Shown here in pieces: positions 15,747-21,442 of a DNA stretch of 22,530 nt; position 1 is the first letter of the stretch, and every line of letters starts with the position of its first letter. A program made the translations under genes and the position numbers. The notes beneath the pieces are model-generated. The model ran no database searches. It was not told the origin of the DNA and was given only the letters and a program-made list of their open reading frames with translations. The DNA lies in NCBI GenBank assembly GCA_003248805.1, contig QFQY01000069.1, forward strand, positions 1-22,530, written 5' to 3'. This DNA comes from Chelatococcus sp. (GTDB lineage: Bacteria; Pseudomonadota; Alphaproteobacteria; Rhizobiales; Beijerinckiaceae).

Positions 15747-16622
15747 ATGAGCAAGACGTCATTCCGCCTCGCGCTGGCCGGCCTCGCCGCCGGCCTGTCC
15801 CTCGCGTCCGGCGCCGTGCAGGCCGCCAGCGACCGCGTCATCCCGCCGGCGGTCTCCTGGTCCTTCTCGGGGCCGTTCGGCACCTTCGATCGCGCGCAGC
15901 TGCAGCGAGGCTTCAAGGTCTACAAGGAGGTCTGCGCGAGCTGCCACTCCATGTCGCTGCTGCGCTTCCGCAACCTGTCGCAGCCCGGCGGCCCGGAGTT
16001 CACGCCGGGGCAGGTCACGGCTCTGGCGGCGACCTACCAGATCAAGGACGGCCCGAACGAGTCCGGCGAGATGTTCGATCGTCCGGGACGTCCGGCCGAC
16101 GCCTTCCCGGCCCCGTTCGCCAACGAGCAGGCCGCGCGCGCGGCGAATGGCGGTGCCTATCCGCCCGATCTCTCGGTCATCGCCAAGGCGCGCACCTATG
16201 AGCGGGGCTTCCCGAAGTTCGTCTTCGACATCTTCACCCAGTACCAGGAGCAGGGGCCGGACTATCTGCACGCCCTGCTGACCGGCTACAGGGACCCGCC
16301 GAAGGATTTTCCGCCGCTGCTGCCGGGGCAGAACTACAACACCTACATGCCCGGCCATCTGCTCGCGATGCCGAAGCCGCTCAACGATGGCCAGATCGAA
16401 TATCCGAAGGGGCCGGACGGCAAGTCGCCGGTGCCGGAGACCGTCGACCAGTATTCGCGCGACGTGTCGGCCTTCCTCGTCTGGGCGGCCGAGCCGCATA
16501 TGGAAGCGCGCAAGCGCCTCGGGATGCAGGTGATGATCTTCCTCGCGATCTTCGCGGGGCTGCTCTACTACACCAAGAAGAAGATCTGGTCGCGCCTGCC
16601 GGACGGCTCGCCGGCGCACTGA
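15747..16622 (+). CDS. petC: Cytochrome c1 of the bc1 complex
   Basis: A 291-residue cytochrome c1 (fbcC). A Sec-type signal peptide ends near AVQA-AS (residues 24-28). The heme c attachment site CASCH is at 63-67, and the axial methionine is M208 in LAMPKPL. The globular domain faces the periplasm, and a single C-terminal helix (about 258-276) followed by KKK anchors it. It passes electrons from the Rieske centre to soluble cytochrome c. AAGGG lies upstream, and the ATG is five bases after the petB stop, so translation is coupled in the operon. A strong intrinsic terminator follows ten bases after the stop. Confidence 0.98.
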   Translation: MSKTSFRLALAGLAAGLSLASGAVQAASDRVIPPAVSWSFSGPFGTFDRAQLQRGFKVYKEVCASCHSMSLLRFRNLSQPGGPEFTPGQVTALAATYQIKDGPNESGEMFDRPGRPADAFPAPFANEQAARAANGGAYPPDLSVIAKARTYERGFPKFVFDIFTQYQEQGPDYLHALLTGYRDPPKDFPPLLPGQNYNTYMPGHLLAMPKPLNDGQIEYPKGPDGKSPVPETVDQYSRDVSAFLVWAAEPHMEARKRLGMQVMIFLAIFAGLLYYTKKKIWSRLPDGSPAH

Positions 16623-16631
16623 GCGCGATCT

Positions 16632-16666
16632 CGACGAGGCCCCCGGAGACGGGGGCTTTTTCGTCG
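16632..16666 (+). terminator. Intrinsic terminator of petABC
   Basis: GCCCCC (16639-16644) and GGGGGC (16651-16656) form a six-pair G-C stem with a six-base loop, followed by TTTTT (16657-16661). Outer CGACGA (16632-16637) and TCGTCG (16661-16666) lengthen the stem, so the T-run is inside a larger hairpin. This is the clearest terminator in the window. Confidence 0.9.
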
Positions 16667-16694
16667 CTGGAGGGCGGTGGATCGTCGCAGGCGG

Positions 16695-16723
16695 TTTACA
16701 GGCCCGGCGCGCCGCCCTAGATT
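16695..16723 (+). promoter_or_regulatory. Candidate promoter of the mtnP cluster
   Basis: TTTACA (16695-16700) and TAGATT (16718-16723) are spaced by exactly 17 bases, 29 bases past the petABC terminator. The -35 box matches five of six and the -10 box four of six consensus bases. A start near 16730 would leave a leader of about 130 bases before the 35-codon ORF. Confidence 0.5.
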
Positions 16724-16736
16724 TTCAGCAGTCCCA

Positions 16737-16825
16737 GATCGCCGCGCGCCCGACCGGACGCGACGACGGCGATCGATCTGTTTGTTGTCGCGTCGGATTG
16801 TGCCGAGAAGAGCCTGAGGCTTTTC
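16737..16825 (+). promoter_or_regulatory. Structured leader with two hairpins
   Basis: Hairpin A: GATCGCCG (16737-16744) and CGGCGATC (16767-16774), perfect, 22-base loop region; CAGATC/GATCTG offers an alternative outer pairing. A T-rich stretch (TGTTTGTTG) follows. Hairpin B: GAAGAGCC (16807-16814) and GGCTTTTC (16818-16825), eight pairs with one G-U and a TGA loop. Both lie between the candidate promoter and the 35-codon ORF. I do not recognise a known riboswitch fold. Confidence 0.35.
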
Positions 16826-16860
16826 GGTCCGATGCGGGAGACGCCAAAGGGCCTGCGGTG

Positions 16861-16968
16861 ATGACGACGATCGTGCTTGTGTCGCTCCTTGCGTTCCCGG
16901 CCGTGCTGCTGGTGGCGCGCCGGGCGGCCGCTCCGGTGGCGATCCGCGTTCGTCGCCAGCGTCGATGA
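16861..16968 (+). CDS. 35-residue membrane micro-ORF coupled to mtnP
   Basis: This small frame encodes 35 residues: a hydrophobic segment at about 4-19 (IVLVSLLAFPAVLLVA) and an arginine-rich tail ending IRVRRQRR, a pattern that would place the C-terminus in the cytoplasm as a single-pass membrane peptide. AAAGGG (16846-16851) precedes the ATG by nine bases. The TGA at 16966-16968 overlaps the mtnP ATG at 16965. mtnP has no visible Shine-Dalgarno of its own, which favours translation of this frame and coupling. I recognise no family. It could be a bona fide microprotein or merely a leader ORF that loads ribosomes. Confidence 0.5.
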   Translation: MTTIVLVSLLAFPAVLLVARRAAAPVAIRVRRQRR

Positions 16969-17843
16969 GCCAGGCGGTTCTGGGGATCATCGGCGGGTCG
17001 GGCATCTACGACCTTCCGGGCCTCATCGATCTGCGCGAGGAGCGCATCGCGAGTCCGTGGGGCGAGCCCTCGGACGTGCTGCGTATCGGCCGCATCGGCA
17101 ACACGAAGATCGTGTTCCTGCCGCGTCATGGCCGAGGCCATGTCATTCCCCCCTCTGAGATCAATTACCGCGCCAATATCGACGTGCTGAAGCGCGCGGG
17201 CGTGACCGATCTCGTCTCGCTGTCGGCCTGCGGCTCCTACAAGGCGGAGCTCTATCCGGGGTTGTTCGTGCTGGTCGACCAGTTCGTCGACCGCACGGTC
17301 GCCCGTGCCGGCTCGTTCTTCGGGCGGGGCTGCGTGGCGCATGTCTCGTTCGGCCATCCCGTCGGGCCGCTCCTGCAGCAGCGGCTGGCGGACGCCGCCG
17401 AAGCGGAGGGCATCGGCTTCGTGAAGGGCGGAACGCTCGTCACCATGGAAGGGCCGCAGTTCTCCACGCTCGCCGAATCGCTGACCTACAAGGGGCTGGG
17501 TTACGACCTGATCGGCATGACCGCGATGCCGGAGGCGAAGCTCGCCCGCGAGGCCGAGATCACCTATGCGACGGTCGGCATGGTGACCGACTACGATTGC
17601 TGGCACGAGGACCATGGCGCGGTCGACGTGTCCGTCGTGATCAAGATGCTGCATGACAACGCCGCGAAGGCGAAGCGCCTCGTGGCCAGGCTCGCTGCCG
17701 GTTTTCCCGCCGAGCGCGAGCCTTGTCCGGCCGGCTCTCACAACGCGCTCGACACGGCCATCGTCACGGCGCCGGATTCGCGCGACCCGGCGCTGCTGGC
17801 GAAGCTCGACGCCGTGGCGGGGCGGGTGCTCGGCCGCTCTTGA
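16965..17843 (+). CDS. mtnP: S-methyl-5'-thioadenosine phosphorylase
   Basis: A 292-residue phosphorylase that splits methylthioadenosine with phosphate into adenine and 5-methylthioribose-1-phosphate. Family landmarks: GIIGGSGIYDL at the N-terminus, RHGRGHVIPPSEINYRANI (54-72) for phosphate and ribose, TMEGPQFST (160-168), and GMTAMPEAKLAREAEI followed by TDYDCWHED (208-216), whose aspartates bind the adenine base. It is cytoplasmic. The adenine product is the substrate of apt, 157 bases downstream, and the sugar phosphate is the substrate of mtnA, so the cluster encodes consecutive steps. Related enzymes also accept 5'-deoxyadenosine. The start codon overlaps the 35-codon ORF. Confidence 0.95.
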   Translation: MSQAVLGIIGGSGIYDLPGLIDLREERIASPWGEPSDVLRIGRIGNTKIVFLPRHGRGHVIPPSEINYRANIDVLKRAGVTDLVSLSACGSYKAELYPGLFVLVDQFVDRTVARAGSFFGRGCVAHVSFGHPVGPLLQQRLADAAEAEGIGFVKGGTLVTMEGPQFSTLAESLTYKGLGYDLIGMTAMPEAKLAREAEITYATVGMVTDYDCWHEDHGAVDVSVVIKMLHDNAAKAKRLVARLAAGFPAEREPCPAGSHNALDTAIVTAPDSRDPALLAKLDAVAGRVLGRS

Positions 17844-17876
17844 CGCGGCAGCGCCTCGATCATTGGAGCGAATATC

Positions 17877-17956
17877 GCATTCGGCCCGACGATCCGGCTT
17901 CCTGTTTCAGCACCGGCTTTTCCGAAAAAGCCGCATTCCACCTTTCGGGCCGATGC
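17877..17956. repeat. Nested palindromic intergenic repeat, RIME-like
   Basis: Outer arms 17877-17889 and 17945-17956 pair over 12 bases with one extra T on the left. Inside is a perfect eight-base hairpin, CGGCTTTT (17914-17921) and AAAAGCCG (17926-17933). The motif of a TTTTCCGAAAA core next to ATTCCACCTTTCGG and ending ATGCTC resembles the abundant dispersed intergenic repeats of Rhizobiales. It fills the mtnP-apt gap. Whether it recurs elsewhere in this genome cannot be seen in this window. Confidence 0.6.
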
Positions 17957-18000
17957 TCTAGGCCCGACCAAGACGCGCTGCCCTGCGGGACCTCACCTCC

Positions 18001-18528
18001 ATGAACCTTGCCGATACGATCCGCGCGATCCCGGACTATCCCAAGCCCGGAATCGTCTTTCGCGACATCACCACCTTGCTGGGGGACGCGCGTGCCTTCC
18101 GCCGGACCGTGGACGAGCTGGTGCAGCCCTTCGCGGGGCTGAAGATCGCCAAGATCGCCGGCATCGAGGCGCGGGGGTTCATCCTCGGCGGGGCGGTGGC
18201 GCACCAGCTTTCGGCCGGCTTCGTGCCGGTGCGCAAGAAGGGCAAGCTGCCGCATGAGACGGTCGGCATGAGCTACGAGCTCGAATACGGCACGGACGAG
18301 ATCGAGGTCCATAAGGACGCGGTGGAGCCGGGCGAGCGGCTGCTGCTGGTCGACGATCTCGTCGCCACCGGCGGCACGGCGGAAGCCGCCGTCAATCTTC
18401 TGTCGAGCCTCGGCGCGGAGGTCGTGGCGGCCTGCTTCATCGTCGAGCTGCCGGATCTCGGCGGGGCCGACCGCGTCAGGCGGCTCGGCGTGCCGGTTCG
18501 CACGCTTGTCTCATTTGCCGGGCATTGA
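18001..18528 (+). CDS. apt: Adenine phosphoribosyltransferase
   Basis: A 175-residue type I phosphoribosyltransferase that converts adenine and PRPP to AMP. The N-terminal block IPDYPKPGIVFRDIT and the PRPP loop LLLVDDLVATGGTA (114-127) identify it. Length is typical. The ATG at 18001 is the only usual start: an in-frame TAG is at 17959-17961 with no ATG, GTG or TTG between. The ribosome site is poor (GCGGGAC about ten bases away), and CACCTCC, the sequence of the 16S rRNA tail itself, lies directly before the ATG. It recycles the adenine from MtnP and lies between two palindromic repeats in the methylthioadenosine salvage cluster. Confidence 0.96.
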   Translation: MNLADTIRAIPDYPKPGIVFRDITTLLGDARAFRRTVDELVQPFAGLKIAKIAGIEARGFILGGAVAHQLSAGFVPVRKKGKLPHETVGMSYELEYGTDEIEVHKDAVEPGERLLLVDDLVATGGTAEAAVNLLSSLGAEVVAACFIVELPDLGGADRVRRLGVPVRTLVSFAGH

Positions 18529-18545
18529 TCTGATGCGAAGCCTCG

Positions 18546-18633
18546 CCGTCATTGCGAGCGCAGCGAAGCAATCCAGCTTCGTCGGCCGCGGCGCTTCTGG
18601 ATTGCTTCGTCGCTGCGCTCCTCGCAATGACGG
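18546..18633. repeat. REP-like palindrome between apt and mtnA
   Basis: The left arm, 18546-18576 (31 bases), and right arm, 18597-18633 (37 bases), are inverted copies. They agree except that the right arm has two three-base insertions (GAG and CGA when read as the left arm), each looking like a short duplication. The core (CGTCATTGCGAG...AGCAATCCAG) is a widespread bacterial palindromic repeat that I recognise. The right arm ends at the Shine-Dalgarno-like GGAGAGGGG of mtnA. It is expected to fold into a long hairpin in the mRNA. Confidence 0.85.
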
Positions 18634-18651
18634 AGAGGGGCGACACCGTAC

Positions 18652-19758
18652 ATGAAGATCGAGGGACGGCATTACCGCACCATCTGGCTCGCCGAGGACG
18701 GCTGGCGCGTCACCGTCATCGACCAGACGCGGCTGCCCTTCCGCTTCGAGACCGTGACCCTCTCCTCGGCGGAGGAGGCGGCGCAGGCGATCCGGACGAT
18801 GGTCGTGCGGGGTGCGCCGCTGATCGGCGCGACCGCCGCCTATGGCGTGGCACTGGCGATGCGGGCGGAGGCATCCGACGGCGCTCTCGCGCAGGCGCTC
18901 GCCCTGCTCGGCGCGACCCGGCCGACCGCGGTCAATCTGCATTGGGCGCTCGAGCGCATGCGCCTGCGGCTCGCGCCGCTCGCGGCCTCTCTCCGGACCG
19001 AAGCGGCCTATGCCGAGGCTGCCGCCATCTGCGACGAGGATGTGGCGCTCTGCCGGGCCATCGGCGAGCACGGCCTGCCGCTGATCCGCGCGGTCGCGGC
19101 GCGCAAGCCCGAAGGGCGGCCCGTGAACATCCTGACCCATTGCAATGCCGGCTGGGTCGCCACGGTGGACTGGGGCACGGCGCTGTCGCCGATCTACATG
19201 GCGCATGACGCCGGCATCCCGGTCCATGTCTGGGTCGACGAGACGCGGCCGCGCAACCAGGGCGCGGCGCTGACCGCCTTCGAGCTCGGCGCCCATGGCG
19301 TGCCGCATACGGTGATCGTCGACAATGCGGGCGGGCATCTGATGCAGCGCGGCGAGGTCGACATGGTCATCGTCGGCACGGACCGGACCACCGCGACGGG
19401 CGACGTCGCCAACAAGATCGGGACCTATCTCAAGGCGCTGGCGGCGCATGACAACGGCGTGCCCTTCTATGTCGCCCTGCCTTCGCCGACGATCGACTGG
19501 ACTCTGGACGACGGCCTGGCCATTCCCATCGAGGGGCGCGCGGCGCGCGAGGTCACGCATATGACCGGGCTCGACGAGACGGGCGGCGTGGTGAGCGTCC
19601 GCGTCGTGGCGCCGGGCAGCGAGGCGGCCAATCCGGCCTTCGACGTCACGCCGGCACGGCTCGTCACCGGGCTCATCACCGAGCGCGGCGTCGCTTCTGC
19701 CTCGGCCGAGGGGCTGGCCGGGCTCTTTCCCGAACTGGCGCGAAGGGGCGCGACATGA
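18652..19758 (+). CDS. mtnA: S-methyl-5-thioribose-1-phosphate isomerase
   Basis: A 368-residue isomerase converting 5-methylthioribose-1-phosphate (or 5-deoxyribose-1-phosphate) to the ribulose-1-phosphate form, in the cytoplasm. It belongs to the eIF2B-alpha-like family. Substrate motif RGAPLIGATAAYG is at 53-65. The catalytic cysteine is C164 in THCNAGW, the catalytic aspartate D244 in VGTDR, and DETRPRNQG is at 196-204. GGAGAGGGG lies 11 bases upstream of the ATG, touching the edge of the palindromic repeat. The gene ends in an ATGA overlap with the aldolase, so the two are co-translated, which suggests direct hand-over of the product. Confidence 0.95.
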   Translation: MKIEGRHYRTIWLAEDGWRVTVIDQTRLPFRFETVTLSSAEEAAQAIRTMVVRGAPLIGATAAYGVALAMRAEASDGALAQALALLGATRPTAVNLHWALERMRLRLAPLAASLRTEAAYAEAAAICDEDVALCRAIGEHGLPLIRAVAARKPEGRPVNILTHCNAGWVATVDWGTALSPIYMAHDAGIPVHVWVDETRPRNQGAALTAFELGAHGVPHTVIVDNAGGHLMQRGEVDMVIVGTDRTTATGDVANKIGTYLKALAAHDNGVPFYVALPSPTIDWTLDDGLAIPIEGRAAREVTHMTGLDETGGVVSVRVVAPGSEAANPAFDVTPARLVTGLITERGVASASAEGLAGLFPELARRGAT

Positions 19759-20399
19759 GCGAAGCGGCGTTGCGGGCGGAGATCGTGGCGGTGGCGCAGG
19801 CCATCGACAAGGCGGGCTTCTGTCCCTCGAAATCCGGCAATGTCTCGGCGCGCTTCGGCGAGGGGCTCCTGATCACGCCCTCGGGCCTGCCCTACGCGCA
19901 GACGAAGCCGGAAGACCTGATCCAGCTCTCGGGAGACGGGGCGGTGCTCTCGGGCAGCCGCAAGCCGTCCTCGGAATGGCCCTTCCATGTCGAGATCTAC
20001 AAGGCGCGCCCCGACGCGCAGGCCATCGTCCATACGCATTCCCCGCGCGCGACGGCCCTCGCCAGCACGCGCCGGGGCATCCCCGCCTTCCATTACATGA
20101 TCGCGCTCTGCGGGGGCGAGGATGTGCGGTGCGCGGACTACGCCACCTTCGGCTCGCCGGAACTGGCGCAGAACGCGGTCCGCGCGCTGGAGGGGCGCAA
20201 GGCGGTCCTGCTCGCCAATCATGGGGTGATCGCGATCGGCGGCTCGCTTGCCGGCGCGCACCAGATCGTCGCCGAGGTCGAGAACCTCGCGGGGCAGTAT
20301 CTCGATATTCTCGCTTCGGGACTCGAGCCGGTCATCCTCGACGCAGAGGAGATGGCCCGCTGCCTGGCGCGCTTTTCGGGCTACGGCAAGCTCGGGTGA
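19755..20399 (+). CDS. Class II aldolase, fuculose-phosphate/Ald2 type
   Basis: A 214-residue zinc-dependent class II aldolase. Catalytic E74 (SSEW) and zinc ligands H93, H95 and H156 sit one residue off those of E. coli L-fuculose-phosphate aldolase (E73, H92, H94, H155), with N29 and SGNVS also kept, and the middle region is strongly FucA-like. Position right after mtnA, with overlapping start and stop, points to the aldolase of the DHAP shunt, splitting 5-methylthioribulose-1-phosphate or 5-deoxyribulose-1-phosphate into dihydroxyacetone phosphate and an aldehyde. The alternative, an MtnB dehydratase of the same superfamily, is less likely because the sequence resembles FucA. The gene converges on the MaoC gene three bases later. 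The substrate is inferred from context. Confidence 0.88.
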   Translation: MSEAALRAEIVAVAQAIDKAGFCPSKSGNVSARFGEGLLITPSGLPYAQTKPEDLIQLSGDGAVLSGSRKPSSEWPFHVEIYKARPDAQAIVHTHSPRATALASTRRGIPAFHYMIALCGGEDVRCADYATFGSPELAQNAVRALEGRKAVLLANHGVIAIGGSLAGAHQIVAEVENLAGQYLDILASGLEPVILDAEEMARCLARFSGYGKLG

Positions 20400-20402
20400 G
20401 GC

Positions 20403-21425
20403 TCAGCCCGTCCTGCGCTCGATGAAGACGCTGCCGTCGAAGCTGAAGACCTCCTCGCCCTTCTGGTTCACCGCCGTGTTGCGGTGGAAGAGCAGCCCCC
20501 ATTGCGGCCGCGAGGCACTGGCGCGCTTGTCCTTCACCGTCGTGCGGTAGGTGATGCGGTCGCCCGCGAAGACGGGCTTCGACCAGCGCAGATCGGTGAA
20601 GCCGGGCGAGGGCCCCAGGCGCGGCGGCGCCTGCGTGGACATGGCCCGGAAGGCCGCCTCCTGGCGCTGGCGGTGGACCACCATCGTCGCCATCCAGACC
20701 GAAGCCGTGTGCCAGCCCGATGCGGCGAGCGCGCCGAAGGAGGACGCCCGCGCGGCGGCCTCGTCCATGTGGAAGGGTTGCGGGTCGAAGGAGCGGGCGA
20801 AGGCCACGATCTCCTCGGCGGAGAAGACGAGGCTGCCGAGCTCGTGGCTCCCGCCGATCTCGACATCCTCGAAGAACCGCGCCGCTTCCGGCTCGGCATC
20901 GGGCGGCTCAACCTCGTTCGGCCTGGTCGGCGGGACATAGACCGGCGGGTGCGCGAGCCAGTCGCCGGCCGGCAGCTCGGTGCCGGAGCCGCGCCGGCCG
21001 AACATGATCCAGTTGACCTGTTCCAGCACCGGCTCGCTGCGCTGGTTGACCAGTTCAAGGCGGAAGCGGACCAGGCCCATGGCGGGGCGCGAGCGCGATT
21101 CCCGCGTCTCGAGGATGGTGCGGCGGGCGTGCAGGACATCGCCGGGCTTCACGGGCCGAAGCCATTTCACCTGCTCGATGCCGGGCGAGCCCATGCTGGT
21201 CGAGTGGAGCAGGAACCCCTCGGCGACGAGCCGCATCAGCAGCGAGCAGCTATGCCAGCCGGAGCCGATCAACGTGCCGAGGAAGGTCTCTTTCGCCTTC
21301 TCCGGGTCGACATGGAAGTCCTGGGCATCGAAGCGCGAGGCGAAGGCGATGATGTCGTCCTGCGAGACCGCGACGCGGCCGGTCTCGGCCGTGTCTCCGG
21401 CGACGAAGTCCTCGAAATACAGCAT
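20403..21425 (-). CDS. Tandem MaoC-like dehydratase, two hotdog domains
   Basis: A 340-residue protein built from two related hotdog domains (about residues 1-150 and 183-338). Each has the hydratase motif D-x4-H-x-D: D33/H38/D40 in the first and D214/H219/D221 in the second, followed in each by SGWH. Both copies keep the Asp-His pair needed for hydration of enoyl-CoA, so both may be active. A proline-rich linker (PPVYVPPTRPNEVEPPDAEPE) joins them. The substrate is unknown; MaoC proteins hydrate short to medium chain enoyl-CoAs. The ribosome site is weak, the start is 17 bases after the ychF stop, and the pair is probably one transcript. Single-domain relatives are commonly about 150 residues. 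Confidence 0.88.
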   Translation of the reverse strand: MLYFEDFVAGDTAETGRVAVSQDDIIAFASRFDAQDFHVDPEKAKETFLGTLIGSGWHSCSLLMRLVAEGFLLHSTSMGSPGIEQVKWLRPVKPGDVLHARRTILETRESRSRPAMGLVRFRLELVNQRSEPVLEQVNWIMFGRRGSGTELPAGDWLAHPPVYVPPTRPNEVEPPDAEPEAARFFEDVEIGGSHELGSLVFSAEEIVAFARSFDPQPFHMDEAAARASSFGALAASGWHTASVWMATMVVHRQRQEAAFRAMSTQAPPRLGPSPGFTDLRWSKPVFAGDRITYRTTVKDKRASASRPQWGLLFHRNTAVNQKGEEVFSFDGSVFIERRTG

Positions 21426-21442
21426 CGCAGGCCGGTCCCGGC

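Noticed and set aside
14341..15762. A 473-codon minus-strand frame opposite petB
   Set aside because: The product is repetitive in His, Asp, Glu and Arg, typical of the antisense of a membrane protein gene.
14160..16622. A single 820-codon frame reaching from petA to the end of petC, suggesting a fusion
   Set aside because: Only its last 291 codons are a real gene, petC. The rest is out of frame with petA and petB, which are complete with their own starts and stops.
16724..16860. A SAM-II or other known riboswitch ahead of mtnP
   Set aside because: No conserved motif of the known SAM or SAH riboswitch classes could be recognised by eye. Only generic hairpins are seen.
17994..18000. CACCTCC before the apt start as a deliberate translation blocker
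   Set aside because: A seven-base match to the 16S tail is expected by chance in such GC-rich sequence, and nothing else supports a role.
19755..20399. Reading the class II aldolase as MtnB dehydratase
   Set aside because: The SSEW motif, the run after the zinc histidines and the C-terminal part follow L-fuculose-phosphate aldolase, and no mtnC or mtnD is nearby.
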